A stretch of 64,000 bases of DNA. Source: Idiomarina ramblicola (GTDB taxonomy: Bacteria > Pseudomonadota > Gammaproteobacteria > Enterobacterales > Alteromonadaceae). The DNA lies in assembly GCF_003987255.1 (NCBI RefSeq), contig NZ_PIQC01000003.1, forward strand, positions 248,001 to 312,000, given 5' to 3'. The translations under genes were made by a program, and so were the position numbers. Shown one piece after another: positions 51,903-61,366 of this stretch (position 1 is the stretch's first letter; every line of letters begins with the position of its first letter). Under the pieces are notes generated by a model, which worked only from the letters and a program-made list of their open reading frames with translations, did no database searches and was not told where the DNA came from.

Positions 51903-52681
51903 GGGCTCAATCGTTTCAAAAGCGTAGCGGTGGCTTGCATGGCAAAACTGCAGGTAACCACCATAGCGGCGCCAAAGCCGGAGCTGCAGTCCATTCGCAT
52001 GGAGCCGGAGCCGGGTTTTTGCAGTGTCACTTCGCCTTCCTGCTGACCGGAAATAATGGGATAACGCAATTGCTCTTCAGAATACACGCAGTCGACGCCC
52101 CATTTACGCTTGGGGTTCTTGGAAAAGCCGTAGTCGCGACGCAATTGTGAACGAACCTTAGCCAGTAGCGGATCTTGTTTGGCTTTGGCTAAGTCGCCAA
52201 CGCGGATCATGCCTGGGTCTATCTGCCCACCAGCACCGCCGCACACCACTAAGCGTAGCTTGCGGCGTTTGCACCAGGCGACTAAGGCGGCTTTGGTATT
52301 GACGCTGTCTATGGCGTCAAGCACGGCATCGGCGCCGGTTAAGTATTTTTCGAAGTTTTCCGGCAGCAAAAAGTCATCGATAACCGTTACTTCACAGTTG
52401 GGGTTAATGCTTTTCACCCGCTGTGCCAGTACCTCGGTTTTGAGCTGGCCAATGGTGTCATCGGTAGCCGGTAGCTGACGATTAATATTGGTGGTGCACA
52501 CATCGTCTAAATCAATGAGTGTCAGCTTGCCAATGCCGGTGCGCGCCAGTGCTTCCACTGCCCATGAGCCCACGCCGCCAAGCCCGGCGACCACAATGTG
52601 TAACTGCTGAAAATGGTTGAGCGCTTGCTGTCCGTAAACACGGCTGACACCACCAAAGCGCTGATCGGGTACTTCACTCAT
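51899..52681 (-). CDS. tcdA: tRNA threonylcarbamoyladenosine dehydratase
   Basis: 260 aa from the ATG at 52681, overlapping the PAS gene by 8 bp; a GTG at 52696 is less likely. TcdA (CsdL/YgdL) cyclises t6A37 in tRNAs to ct6A with ATP. E1-like Rossmann core: IVVAGLGGVGSWAVEALARTGIGKLTLIDLDDVCTTNINRQLPA, DAVLDAIDSVNTKAALVAWCKRR, and the C-terminal GMRMDCSSG-like segment SGSMRMDCSSGFGAAMVVT. The stop codon is the TAG of a REP head. Confidence 0.93.
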   Translation of the reverse strand: MSEVPDQRFGGVSRVYGQQALNHFQQLHIVVAGLGGVGSWAVEALARTGIGKLTLIDLDDVCTTNINRQLPATDDTIGQLKTEVLAQRVKSINPNCEVTVIDDFLLPENFEKYLTGADAVLDAIDSVNTKAALVAWCKRRKLRLVVCGGAGGQIDPGMIRVGDLAKAKQDPLLAKVRSQLRRDYGFSKNPKRKWGVDCVYSEEQLRYPIISGQQEGEVTLQKPGSGSMRMDCSSGFGAAMVVTCSFAMQATATLLKRLSP

Positions 52682-53093
52682 GACTGGGTTGTTCACTCAC
52701 ATCGTAGATAATAATGCCCACCTGATGCACTTCACCACGCGGATTCTTAAGCGGAATTAGGGTCACGTTTTGGTACATCCACTCGCTCTGACCGCTTATA
52801 GGACGGCTGTGGCGAAAGCGAAACACATAAGGACGCTGTTGCCAGGTAATAAATACCCGCGAATTCAATTGCCGCACGCGGTCTATTTTACGCTGAAACC
52901 AGACCTGGTCGATACCCGGGCAGCAGCGGAATAAATTTTTATCACGCACTTCGCTGGGTCGCAAACCGCTGTGGTTCTGCATAAACTCATTCCACATCTG
53001 AATGTTGTTGTCGTTATCGACCACCACAATGCCCACGTCAATGGCACCCAGAATGCTCAGCTTGCTGTGCAGTTCGTCCATATCGTCTATCAT
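52674..53093 (-). CDS. PAS-domain protein
   Basis: 139 aa, one PAS fold and nothing else: AIDVGIVVVDNDNNIQMWNEFMQNHSGLRPSEVRDKNLFRCCPGIDQVWFQRKIDRV, then YRFRHSRPISGQSEWMYQNVTLIPLKNPRGEVHQVGIIIYDVSEQ. No output domain, so it should act through a partner; the adjacent CheY-CheC gene (4-bp ATGA overlap upstream) is the obvious one. The pair resembles stand-alone sensors that feed a response regulator. Ligand unknown. Confidence 0.85.
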   Translation of the reverse strand: MIDDMDELHSKLSILGAIDVGIVVVDNDNNIQMWNEFMQNHSGLRPSEVRDKNLFRCCPGIDQVWFQRKIDRVRQLNSRVFITWQQRPYVFRFRHSRPISGQSEWMYQNVTLIPLKNPRGEVHQVGIIIYDVSEQPSHE

Positions 53094-54118
53094 TGGTCAT
53101 CCTCTTCGCTTTGCAGCCAGTGCGCTAACTGTTGGTCGAGAATTTTTACGGCGTCGGCCGGGAACAGCAGTAAGAGGTCAAACGCCAGTTTGTGTTCCGG
53201 CAGCTGATAGCCAATTTCTATGGCCAGAATTTTCTGCCAGCGTTGCTCACCGTGTTTCAGTAATTCCTGCATGGACTGGTTTTCGCCAAGCAATACCGGC
53301 TGTGACGCCGCAAACTCCACGTGCAATTGCTGGCCTAAACCGTTTAAACAGGCAGAGGATAAAATAGAGGCGACGTCCATTAACGATTCAATGCGCTGCT
53401 GCTTCACCGAGCCACTGTCACCCAGTTTTGCACCCAGCAGCTTACCTATGTCGTCAATGGCCGCTTCATTAAACAGGGTTAGTGCCTCACCCAATATACC
53501 GCTGCCGGAAAACCCCTGACTGACCGCCGCCACTTGCTGCTTGGCGTCGATGGACTCTATGGCCATGTGCAGTTCAGAAGGCGCAATGAAGTTAACGTTA
53601 GGCACCGGCAACTCAATGAACGTGTCCAGCACCCGGGCTAAGTGATCACCCGCCTGGCCCATAGCAACGTTCGAAACCTCGCGGTACACATCCAGCGGAT
53701 TCGCCGGTGCGTGGGTCTGTTCGTCGGCGACTTTCAGTTGACCACCAGCGGGCTGATAAAGACCGAATTGCTGCAACAGAGTCTGCACCTCTTCGGCCTT
53801 CATGGGCTTTTTCACAAACGCCATGGCACCCAATGCCTGCACCCGTTTTTGTGCCTCTGGCTGAATATCGCCGGACACCACAATGACCAGGCTTTCGAGC
53901 TGTTCGTCTTTGATTGCCTGCAGAGTTTCGTAGCCGTCTTTTACCGGCATGTTCAAATCCAGAAACAGAATTTCAGCACGCCCTTCACGCACACAAGTAA
54001 GCGCTTGCTCACCGTGCTCTGCCTGATGCACCTCGGCATCCCAGTCATCGGGTAGCGTGCGCAACAGCTGTTTCCGCGCCATTTTCGAGTCATCGCACAG
54101 GGTGACTTTTAGCGTCAT
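53090..54118 (-). CDS. Response regulator with CheC/CheX-like domain
   Basis: 342 aa. N-terminal receiver: TLCDDSKMARKQLLR, phospho-acceptor Asp54 in ILFLDLNMPVKDGYETL, VIVVSGD and AFVKKPMKAEE. After a linker, the C-terminal half looks like a CheC-family phosphatase: GDHLARVLDTFIELPVPNVNFIAPSEL and later NEAAIDDIGKLLGAKLGDSGSVKQQRIESLMDVASILSSACLNGLGQQL, close to the E-x-x-N helix pattern of CheC. Suggests a self-contained signalling unit with the PAS protein, possibly for chemotaxis. Confidence 0.82.
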   Translation of the reverse strand: MTLKVTLCDDSKMARKQLLRTLPDDWDAEVHQAEHGEQALTCVREGRAEILFLDLNMPVKDGYETLQAIKDEQLESLVIVVSGDIQPEAQKRVQALGAMAFVKKPMKAEEVQTLLQQFGLYQPAGGQLKVADEQTHAPANPLDVYREVSNVAMGQAGDHLARVLDTFIELPVPNVNFIAPSELHMAIESIDAKQQVAAVSQGFSGSGILGEALTLFNEAAIDDIGKLLGAKLGDSGSVKQQRIESLMDVASILSSACLNGLGQQLHVEFAASQPVLLGENQSMQELLKHGEQRWQKILAIEIGYQLPEHKLAFDLLLLFPADAVKILDQQLAHWLQSEEDDQ

Positions 54119-54167
54119 AGTGTCAGGTTTCCGCCCGTTGGTTAATACCGTTATTCTAGCGCAGGCA

Positions 54168-54242
54168 GTAGCCTGATGCTATTCGTGTAGCCTGACATTC
54201 ATGTCAGGTGAGATATCGTTCCTGACGTAAACGTCAGGCTAC
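54168..54242. repeat. Half variant REP followed by a REP inverted pair
   Basis: 54168-54183 GTAGCCTGATGCTATT is the first half of the variant REP seen complete at 55947. A full BIME follows: REP + at 54187-54208 and REP - at 54221-54242 with a GATATC linker. Confidence 0.88.
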
Positions 54243-54248
54243 GTGCGA

Positions 54249-55048
54249 TAACCTGCAACGACGCTGATGTAGCCTGACATTCATGTCAGGTGAGATACCG
54301 GTCCTGACGTAAACGTCAGGCTACATCAACCAATAAGCTGTTTTCCTACAACACAATGAAATTGACCGTTTCGGGGTTATGACTATTAATTACCGGCATG
54401 ACTCGTGTGCGCAGATACTACGAAGGTGGATGGTATTTCTTTACCGTCTGCACTCACAAAAGACAGAAAATTTTAACACGGCCAGATGTTTTGGCGGCGT
54501 TACGTAGTGCTGTGAAAGAAACCATGCAAACTCATCCGTTTGAAATAGAGGCGTGGATTGTCATGCCTGATCATCTGCACTGCGTATTGAGAATAATGGA
54601 CACGAATGTCCCTGTTCGATGGGCGAAAATTAAGGCTTTAACTTCTAAAGCGTTACCGGAATTCTCGTCCAAAAACTACAACACGCACTATAAGAATAAA
54701 AGCAGGCAAAAGCGTCGGTTAAACAGTCTATGGCAAAAAGGATACTGGGAGCACACAATTCGCAACGAAAAAGAGCTTTATATGTACTTGCTCTATTGCT
54801 GCTTTAACCCGGTAAAACACCGTTACGTTTCCAATGCTACCGAATGGCCATATTCAACTTTAAACCAATATTTACGAAACAGGCGCTACCCTGCCGACTG
54901 GGCACACATTAACGAATCCTGGGTAGACAGTAACCTCGCCGCATACGACCCTTGATGTCCCATGTGCTGATGTAACCTGCAACGACGCTGATGTAGCCTG
55001 ACATTCATGTCAGGTGAGGTATCGCTCCTGACGTAAACGTCAGGCTAC
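54249..55048. mobile_element. RAYT flanked by 76-bp direct repeats that contain REP pairs
   Basis: 54249-54324 and 54973-55048 are direct repeats exactly 724 bp apart, differing at about 3 of 76 positions. Each begins TAACCTGCAACGACGCTGAT and then holds a complete REP pair (54269-54290 with 54303-54324; 54993-55014 with 55027-55048). The only gene between them is the RAYT transposase. This could be a unit that moved or was duplicated together with its flanks. Confidence 0.8.
54398..54955 (+). CDS. rayT: REP-associated tyrosine transposase (RAYT)
   Basis: 185 aa, Y1/IS200-like HUH transposase. Seen: YYEGGWYFFTVCTHKRQKIL near the start, WIVMPDHLHCVLRI with the HUH pair His59 and His61, WQKGYWEHTIRNEKELYMYLLYCCFNPVKHRYV with the Tyr region and the N-P-V-K motif, and a W-P-Y-S-T tail. 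These features are characteristic of RAYTs, single-copy transposases that process REP palindromes with a GTAG-like head. REP pairs flank it on both sides. Confidence 0.92.
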   Translation: MTRVRRYYEGGWYFFTVCTHKRQKILTRPDVLAALRSAVKETMQTHPFEIEAWIVMPDHLHCVLRIMDTNVPVRWAKIKALTSKALPEFSSKNYNTHYKNKSRQKRRLNSLWQKGYWEHTIRNEKELYMYLLYCCFNPVKHRYVSNATEWPYSTLNQYLRNRRYPADWAHINESWVDSNLAAYDP

Positions 55049-55896
55049 ACGGCGAATGGGTATTTAATGGGTTCGTGGCACTGATAACCGCTGACGGTGA
55101 AGTCGTCTTTGCTCACCCAGGTTTCAATGTCTTCTAAAGATTTTATCTCAGGGTTAATGTGCAGCTGAGGCGACGGAAAAGGTTCACGTTTTAGCTGAAC
55201 ATCGCGCATTAACTCCAGCTGGTTCTCATAAATGTGAGCGTTCACTATCTTGTGGTACGCCTTGCCCGGCTTGTGCCCGGTAATTTGTGCGACCAGGGCC
55301 AACAGAACAAAGCACTGAATTTGGTTAAAATTAAGCCCCAGCGGTACGTCGCAGCTGCGTTGGTATGAGGTTAGGTAAAGCGTGTCGCCTAACAGCGAAA
55401 AGTTGTGGGTATGCATGCAGGGGCGCAAACAACCCAGCTCAAATTCACCGGGGTTATAGAAGGTCACTATTTCGCCGCGGTCATCAATGCCTTTTGACAG
55501 GTTATTGATCACTTTTTTTAACTGATCTAAGTGGCTGCCGTCCGGTTTTTGCCATGAACGACCCTGCACACCGTATACACGCCCCATGTCATCTTCGTTT
55601 TTGCGGTTCGGGTTATTCAGCCAGGCCTGATTTTCATTGGCATTGGCGTCCCAGGTTTTGCAGCCAATATCACGAAACTGAGCGGCGCTGTCGTAGCCAC
55701 GCAAATAGCCTAAAAGCTCAGCAATAGCTGACTTATAATAACTTTTGCGAGTGGTAATGAGCGGGAACTGGTTGCTGGCAACATCGTACTCTAAGTCGGC
55801 GTTAATCACCGTTAGGCAGTTAATGCCTGTACGTTCGTTTTTAACCCAGACACCTTCGTCGACAATGCGTTGGCACAGCTCTAAATATTGTTTCAT
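55045..55896 (-). CDS. thyA: Thymidylate synthase
   Basis: 283 aa. Makes dTMP from dUMP with methylene-tetrahydrofolate. [69 protein letters not shown] is the start seen in marine gammaproteobacteria. Catalytic Cys in [12 protein letters not shown], then [20 protein letters not shown] and [13 protein letters not shown]. The stop TAG lies in a REP head. The gene order with lgt downstream of ptsP and rppH is typical of the group. Confidence 0.95.
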   Translation of the reverse strand: MKQYLELCQRIVDEGVWVKNERTGINCLTVINADLEYDVASNQFPLITTRKSYYKSAIAELLGYLRGYDSAAQFRDIGCKTWDANANENQAWLNNPNRKNEDDMGRVYGVQGRSWQKPDGSHLDQLKKVINNLSKGIDDRGEIVTFYNPGEFELGCLRPCMHTHNFSLLGDTLYLTSYQRSCDVPLGLNFNQIQCFVLLALVAQITGHKPGKAYHKIVNAHIYENQLELMRDVQLKREPFPSPQLHINPEIKSLEDIETWVSKDDFTVSGYQCHEPIKYPFAV

Positions 55897-55946
55897 TTTT
55901 TATATAAATTATGTTGTGCGTAATGTTTTATATCGTACCTGATGCT

Positions 55947-55970
55947 GTAGCCTGATGCTATTGCATCAGG
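55947..55970 (+). repeat. Variant REP with a changed but intact stem
   Basis: GTAG head followed by CCTGATGC-TATT-GCATCAGG. Relative to the common REP the stem bases differ on both arms so that pairing is kept. The TGAGAT start of the usual linker follows, but no second REP. Confidence 0.85.
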
Positions 55971-56012
55971 TGAGATCTTGTCCGTGGAAACCATGTGTAA
56001 ACATTTGAGGTT

Positions 56013-56131
56013 GTAGCCTGACGTTTACGTCAGGAACGGCATCTCACCTGACATGAATGTCAGGCTACAGGGTGCACGTAGCCTGATTTTGAAGTAAATC
56101 GGCATCTCACCTGACGTAAACGTCAGGCTAC
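56013..56131. repeat. Two REP inverted pairs in tandem upstream of lgt 3' end
   Basis: First pair: REP + 56013-56034 and REP - 56047-56068. Second pair: a degraded REP + at 56078-56099 (right arm lost) and an intact REP - at 56110-56131. The linkers are in the GGCATCTCA form. Lies between thyA and the lgt stop (56142). Confidence 0.9.
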
Positions 56132-56141
56132 AACCACTGCC

Positions 56142-56933
56142 CTACGCCGTCGGCGGCTTTGCACGAACCATCAGGACAATACCCAGAATGATCATTGGCA
56201 GGGTTAGCCACTGGCCCATGGACATACCCAGAGACAGCAAGCCTAAATGCGCATCGGGTTCGCGGAAGAATTCGACAATGAAGCGGGCGATGCCGTAGCC
56301 GAGCAGGAACAAGCCACTGACCGCACCAACTCCGCGCGGTTTTCGCTGATACCAAATGATAACGGCAAACAGCAGTAAACCTTCTAATAAGGCTTCGTAT
56401 AGCTGTGACGGGTGCCGCGGCACCGGCCCGCCGCTGGGAAAGTACATTGCCCATGGCACTTCGGCGGCGCGACCCCAGAGCTCACCGTTAATAAAGTTAC
56501 CAATGCGGCCGAAAAACAGGCCCATAGGCACTAGCGGGGCAACAAAGTCGCCAACCTGCAGGAATGAGCGTTGCTTTTTACGGGCATACAAATACATCGC
56601 TGCAATAACACCCAGCAAGCCGCCATGGAAGGACATACCGCCTTCGTGTATGTAGAACAAGTACAGCGGATTACTGACAAAATACTCAAACTGATAAAAC
56701 AGTGTATAACCGACACGGCCACCCACAATAACGCCAATAAAGCCCCAGAACAGCAAGTCGCTGAACTGTTCTTTACTCCAGTTAGGATCCTTTTCGGTCT
56801 GCCGCATGCCCCAGAAATAAGCAAAGGCAAAAGCGGCTAAGTACGCTAATCCGTACCAGCGAATATCGATAAAACCAATACTGAAAATAACAGGATCAAT
56901 GGCGGGAAACTGCCAATAGTCATTTGACGGCAC
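56142..56933 (-). CDS. lgt: Prolipoprotein diacylglyceryl transferase
   Basis: 263 aa, about seven TM helices. Transfers diacylglyceryl from phosphatidylglycerol to the lipobox Cys. Signature regions: [42 protein letters not shown] (with the essential His) and the Lgt signature [30 protein letters not shown] and [14 protein letters not shown] follow. Starts 23 bp after the permease gene. Confidence 0.95.
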   Translation of the reverse strand: MPSNDYWQFPAIDPVIFSIGFIDIRWYGLAYLAAFAFAYFWGMRQTEKDPNWSKEQFSDLLFWGFIGVIVGGRVGYTLFYQFEYFVSNPLYLFYIHEGGMSFHGGLLGVIAAMYLYARKKQRSFLQVGDFVAPLVPMGLFFGRIGNFINGELWGRAAEVPWAMYFPSGGPVPRHPSQLYEALLEGLLLFAVIIWYQRKPRGVGAVSGLFLLGYGIARFIVEFFREPDAHLGLLSLGMSMGQWLTLPMIILGIVLMVRAKPPTA

Positions 56934-56956
56934 TGCTTGTACTCCCTGCTTTATAG

Positions 56957-57748
56957 TTAATTAAAAATGAGTTGTATGGCGACCAGTATCAGAAAGGCTG
57001 CAAATACGCGTTGCAGCTGTTTTACCGGTAATTTGTGCGCCAGTTTAGCACCCAGCGGCGCGAATAACACCGAGGCAACGGAAATACCCACCCAGGCGGG
57101 AACATTAATGAGCCCGAAAGCGCCGGTTGCGCGGCCGGACAACCAGCCATTTAACACAAACATCACCACCGAACTGCAGCCAATGATAAAGCTGCCCAGC
57201 GACGAAATGGCAATGGCCTGACGCACCGGCAGTCGCATGCGCGTTAAAAATGGCACAGTCAGAGCGCCGCCACCAATACCGACTAAGCCCGAGATGGTAC
57301 CAATAATGTAACTGCCCAAAGCCACTAATCGCTTCGATACGGTCGTTAATGGCTCACCGGTTTTTTGCGGAAACAGCATGCGGATAGCCAGGGCTATCAG
57401 CACAATGGAGAAGATGCGTTTTAACCAGTCCGGGTCAGTGATGGTGACCAGGTAGGCGCCTGTCATGGCACCAATGGACAGACCCGGCAGTACCCGAATA
57501 AGCCAGAAGTTCTCCATTAAGCCGTGTTTGGCGTGAGCGCGTGAGGCGCTGGCAGTGGTCATACAAATGGTTGCCAGACTGGTGGCAATGGCACTGGGCA
57601 CGACCAACTCTGGCGGAACGCCAATAAGCGGCAACAAATAAATGAGTAAGGGCACTATAATTAACCCACCACCAATGCCCAGCATACCGGCTAGTAAACC
57701 GGCGACCGCGCCGCCGCCAATACACCAAAGCCAGGTTGTGAGTAGCAT
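56957..57748 (-). CDS. TauE/SafE-family membrane permease
   Basis: 263 aa with about eight TM helices and the two family repeats: [29 protein letters not shown] near the N-terminus and [41 protein letters not shown] in the second half. These proteins export or import small sulfonates, sulfite or related anions; the substrate here is not known. Starts 2 bp after ptsP and is probably in one operon with rppH, ptsP and lgt. Confidence 0.88.
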   Translation of the reverse strand: MLLTTWLWCIGGGAVAGLLAGMLGIGGGLIIVPLLIYLLPLIGVPPELVVPSAIATSLATICMTTASASRAHAKHGLMENFWLIRVLPGLSIGAMTGAYLVTITDPDWLKRIFSIVLIALAIRMLFPQKTGEPLTTVSKRLVALGSYIIGTISGLVGIGGGALTVPFLTRMRLPVRQAIAISSLGSFIIGCSSVVMFVLNGWLSGRATGAFGLINVPAWVGISVASVLFAPLGAKLAHKLPVKQLQRVFAAFLILVAIQLIFN

Positions 57749-57750
57749 GC

Positions 57751-60021
57751 TTATTTCCCTGCCCTGACAAAACCGCCGAGCCCGATGCTTTCCATCTTCT
57801 CGGCAATCATTTTACGAATTTGATCGGGGTTGCGTGCCTGCAGCGCTTTGGCCAGCATCACATTGAGCGTACTGGAACGCACGTTACGCAGTATCCAGCG
57901 TACCCGATCCACGTTGTAACTGTTCATACTCAATTGTCTGTAGCCCATAGCCACTAACAATAATGCGCCGCCGGGGTCTCCTGCTAACTCGCCACACACA
58001 CTCACCGGTTTGCCTATTTCTTCACAGCGCCGGGCAATTTCGTCCAGACTGGCTAATACCGCCGGGTGATAGGCGTCATACAGGCTGGCAACGCGACGGT
58101 TGTTGCGATCAACGGCCAGCAAGTACTGTGTCAGGTCGTTGCTGCCGACCGAGAAAAAGTCGACTTTGCTGGCCATGGCCGGCAACTGATAAATGGCCGC
58201 CGGAACTTCTATCATTACCCCCAGCTGCGGCTGAAACAAGTTCACGCCCACTTCACAGCCCTGCTCTTCGGCAACTTCGAAGTACGCCTGCTTGATCAAC
58301 CGTGATGCTTCGTCCACTTCGCTGGTGCTGGTGATCATGGGCAGTAAAATACGCAGATTGCTTTTACCAATGCTGGCCCGCAGCATGGCGCGAATTTGAA
58401 TCAGGAAAATTTCCGGGTGGTCGAGTGTTAACCGTATGCCGCGCCAGCCCAAAAAGGGGTTGTCTTCTTTTAACGGAAAATAAGGCAGCGGTTTATCACC
58501 ACCAACGTCCAGCGTTCGCATCACCACCGGCTGATCTGGAAACTGTTCCAGTACTTCCTGATACATCTCGGTTTGTTCGTCTTCGGTCGGTAACTGATCG
58601 CGCATCATAAACGGAATTTCTGAGCGATACAGACCCACGCCATCTATGTTCAGCGTTTTTAAGTAGTCATGCGTCACATCCAGGCCTAAGTTGAGATGCA
58701 GGCTGATGCGCTCACCGTCCTGGGTTTCGGCCGGTAGATGACTGTGTTCGGTAACAATGTCGCGCAGTTCTTGTTCTTCTTCGGCTAACTGGTGGAACTG
58801 AGTGAGTACCTGCGCCGGCGGGTCAATGTAAATTTCGCCGGTGTAGCCGTCGACCGCCAGTTGTCGGTCAGAAAAGAAGTGCAACTCAATGTCGTCAACA
58901 CCCAGCACCGCCGGAATGTTCATGCTGCGCGCCATAATAGCTGCGTGCGAGTTGCTGGAACCGTTTAACGAGATGATGCCGGCTATTTGGTCGCGCGGTA
59001 GCTCGGCCAGCATAGAAGCCGTTACCTCGTCCGCAATCAAAATAAAGGTGTCAGGTAGCGGTTTGCGTCTGCGCTGTCGGTTTTGCAAATGCAAAAGCAC
59101 CCGCTGACCAATGTCGCGCACATCGGTTGCACGCTCCCGAAGGTAAGAGTCTTCCAGCGCTTCAAACTGAGCGACAAACTGCTCGACCACGTATTTTAAA
59201 GCGGTTTGCGCGCGCCAGCCTTCTTTGATCATGTTTTCTACCGCGTCGCCCATACTGGCGGCGTCTAACATGCCCTGATACACATCGAATATGGCCAGCG
59301 TGTCGTCCGGTACCTGCCCGGCCATACGTCGGGACAATTCTTTTAAGTCGGCCCGGGTGCGGGCAACCGCCTGACGAAACTTGCGAATTTCATGAATGGG
59401 TTTGTCAGAGCGCCGTGGTGTGACTTCATCTAAGCGCGCTTCGGGGCGTGAGACATAAGCTTCCCCCACTGCTACACCGGGTGAACCGGGCAGGCCTCTT
59501 AAGCTGTGTATCCAGGGTGAGTGCTCACTGACCAGCAAGCCTTTGGCATCCGCGTGGGCGATAACCGCCGCTAACTGCGCTGCTAGGGTAACGATAAAGG
59601 CTTCTTCTTCACGGCTGAAGTGCCGGGCGACGCTTTGGTGAACCACCACAATACCCAGTACTTTACGCCGGTGGATAATAGGCGCAGCCAGCAACCCACG
59701 GTAAATGCTTTCGTTGGTGTCGCTGAGCTTTTTATTAGCGGGGTGCATGCTGGCGTCGGCAATGTTCAGTGGCTCTTCACGCTGTGCCGCTAAACTGATA
59801 ATACCTTCGCCAAAGTCAACCCGAACCGGGTTGCCGTCTTCAGCTCGCAGGCCGTCACTGGCGGCCATCACAAACTGTTTTTGATCGTTGTCGGCCAAAA
59901 ACACACTGCAACTATCCGTTTCTAAGGCTTCGCGCACCTGCCCCACCATGGTGCTTAACGCCATGTTGAAATCAGGTGCTTTGTTTACGCCCTCGACTAT
60001 CCGTTGCAGTGTAACCAGCAT
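57751..60021 (-). CDS. ptsP: PTS enzyme I-Ntr (phosphoenolpyruvate-protein phosphotransferase)
   Basis: 756 aa from the ATG at 60021; an ATG at 60024 is adjacent, and the longer frame to 60153 lies inside rppH. First enzyme of the nitrogen PTS. GAF domain at 1-160 (SCSVFLADNDQKQFVMAASDGL), then PEP-utilising N-domain, phospho-His segment INGSSNSHAAIMARSMNIPAV, and the PEP-binding barrel with GWRGIRLTLDHPEIFLIQIRAMLRA, MIEVPAAIYQLPAMASKVDFFSVGSNDLTQYLLAVDRNN and SVCGELAGDP (catalytic Cys). Follows rppH by 5 bp, the conserved order in gammaproteobacteria. Confidence 0.93.
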   Translation of the reverse strand: MLVTLQRIVEGVNKAPDFNMALSTMVGQVREALETDSCSVFLADNDQKQFVMAASDGLRAEDGNPVRVDFGEGIISLAAQREEPLNIADASMHPANKKLSDTNESIYRGLLAAPIIHRRKVLGIVVVHQSVARHFSREEEAFIVTLAAQLAAVIAHADAKGLLVSEHSPWIHSLRGLPGSPGVAVGEAYVSRPEARLDEVTPRRSDKPIHEIRKFRQAVARTRADLKELSRRMAGQVPDDTLAIFDVYQGMLDAASMGDAVENMIKEGWRAQTALKYVVEQFVAQFEALEDSYLRERATDVRDIGQRVLLHLQNRQRRRKPLPDTFILIADEVTASMLAELPRDQIAGIISLNGSSNSHAAIMARSMNIPAVLGVDDIELHFFSDRQLAVDGYTGEIYIDPPAQVLTQFHQLAEEEQELRDIVTEHSHLPAETQDGERISLHLNLGLDVTHDYLKTLNIDGVGLYRSEIPFMMRDQLPTEDEQTEMYQEVLEQFPDQPVVMRTLDVGGDKPLPYFPLKEDNPFLGWRGIRLTLDHPEIFLIQIRAMLRASIGKSNLRILLPMITSTSEVDEASRLIKQAYFEVAEEQGCEVGVNLFQPQLGVMIEVPAAIYQLPAMASKVDFFSVGSNDLTQYLLAVDRNNRRVASLYDAYHPAVLASLDEIARRCEEIGKPVSVCGELAGDPGGALLLVAMGYRQLSMNSYNVDRVRWILRNVRSSTLNVMLAKALQARNPDQIRKMIAEKMESIGLGGFVRAGK

Positions 60022-60026
60022 CATGT

Positions 60027-60539
60027 TTATCGTTTGCGCCTGTGCTGACGCCCTCCCGAGGAACGAAATGGCATAGCATGTGAGGCAAACTCTTTCATCA
60101 CCCGACGGTAAACATCGCGTTTGAAGGATACGACCTGCCGCACCGGATACCAAAAACTGACCCAGCGCCAGCCATCAAATTCAGGATGACCTGAATGTAA
60201 TACATCTACGTCTTCTTCACGACATTTCAGCCGTAACAAAAACCACTTTTGCTTTTGTCCAACACACATGGGCCGCTGTTCACGTCGAATTAAGCGCTTT
60301 GGCAAGCGATAACGCAACCATTGACGGCTGGTGTACAGAATTTCAACCTGCTCTGGCTTTAACCCGACCTCTTCGTAGAGTTCGCGGTACATTGCCTGCT
60401 CAGGGGTCTCGCCTTCGTGAATTCCGCCTTGCGGAAACTGCCAGCTTTGCTGGTTAATTCGACGAGCCCAAAATACCTGCCCATGCCCGTTACAGATGAC
60501 GATTCCTACGTTTGCCCGGAACCCTTCTGCATCTATCAC
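60027..60539 (-). CDS. rppH: RNA pyrophosphohydrolase
   Basis: 170 aa Nudix hydrolase that removes pyrophosphate from mRNA 5' ends and triggers decay. [40 protein letters not shown] is the family start; the Nudix box [23 protein letters not shown] is at 38-60. A basic Arg-rich tail ends the protein. First gene of the rppH-ptsP operon, divergent from mutH. Confidence 0.95.
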   Translation of the reverse strand: MIDAEGFRANVGIVICNGHGQVFWARRINQQSWQFPQGGIHEGETPEQAMYRELYEEVGLKPEQVEILYTSRQWLRYRLPKRLIRREQRPMCVGQKQKWFLLRLKCREEDVDVLHSGHPEFDGWRWVSFWYPVRQVVSFKRDVYRRVMKEFASHAMPFRSSGGRQHRRKR

Positions 60540-60633
60540 GCGAGCATCCTCAATTATTCTCTGTTACAGTGGATTCTTCCATAAAGCCCGGTTGCGGGCA
60601 AATGCTGATTCACTATTTACGAAGATTTAAGCC

Positions 60634-61308
60634 ATGACCGACAAGCCACAACGCCCTCAGTCCATTGACGAATTGTTCCAGCGCGCGGCGGCTTTAGCGG
60701 GTCGTTCGTTTGCGGAGCTAGCGGCCGAAACCGGCCTGCAGGTACCCAAAGACTTGCGCCGCGACAAAGGCTGGGTCGGTCAGCTTTTAGAGCTGCAACT
60801 GGGCGCTACCGCGGGCTCTAAGCCTACACAGGACTTCCCTGAATTAGGGGTTGAACTGAAAACCCTGCCGGTAACCCCCGAAGGTGAGCCACTGGAAACC
60901 ACGTTTGTGTGTACCGCGCCACTGGTGAATATTCAGGGCATCCAGTGGGCCACTTCTAACGTACGAAATAAATTACAACAAGTGTTGTGGCTGCCCATAG
61001 ATGGCCGCCGCGAGGTGCCTTTGGCTGAGCGTGTAGTCGGCAGCGCCTTTTTATGGATTCCCAGCGCCGAAGAAGAAGCCTTGCTGCGTAACGACTGGGA
61101 AGAACATATGGACCGTATTGCATTAGGCCAGGTTGAGACGATTACCGCACGCCAGGGCGAAGCGATGCAGATTCGGCCTAAAGCAGCGGATGGCTCTGCC
61201 TTAACCGATGCGATTGGACCGGACGGTACTATAATTGAAGTACGCCCACGGGGCTTTTATCTTAAGAAGGATTTCACCCGCAAAATATTGCAACGGATGT
61301 TTATGTAG
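60634..61308 (+). CDS. mutH: DNA mismatch repair endonuclease MutH
   Basis: 224 aa. Nicks the unmethylated strand at hemimethylated GATC after MutL activation. The catalytic D-x6-E-x-K motif is present as [12 protein letters not shown] (Asp67, Glu74, Lys76). [22 protein letters not shown] and the C-terminal [25 protein letters not shown] are conserved. Its presence implies Dam-directed repair in this organism. The stop TAG lies in a GTAGCC hexamer just before a REP. Confidence 0.95.
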   Translation: MTDKPQRPQSIDELFQRAAALAGRSFAELAAETGLQVPKDLRRDKGWVGQLLELQLGATAGSKPTQDFPELGVELKTLPVTPEGEPLETTFVCTAPLVNIQGIQWATSNVRNKLQQVLWLPIDGRREVPLAERVVGSAFLWIPSAEEEALLRNDWEEHMDRIALGQVETITARQGEAMQIRPKAADGSALTDAIGPDGTIIEVRPRGFYLKKDFTRKILQRMFM

Positions 61309-61316
61309 CCCACGAC

Positions 61317-61338
61317 GTAGCCTGACATTTATGTCAGG
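61317..61338 (+). repeat. Single REP between mutH and the DUF2982-like gene
   Basis: GTAG head and full palindrome, followed by TGAGATATTCGTCAG, a broken second half. It ends about 20 bp before the ribosome site of the next gene. An extra GTAGCC lies at the mutH stop (61305-61310). Confidence 0.88.
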
Positions 61339-61366
61339 TGAGATATTCGTCAGTCCAGGAGGAGTT

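Noticed and set aside
35620-61338. REP palindromes as ordinary intrinsic terminators
   Set aside because: They lack T-runs, share a GTAG head and conserved linker, occur on both strands, and a RAYT is present, so a REP family is the better explanation even if some may also affect transcript ends.
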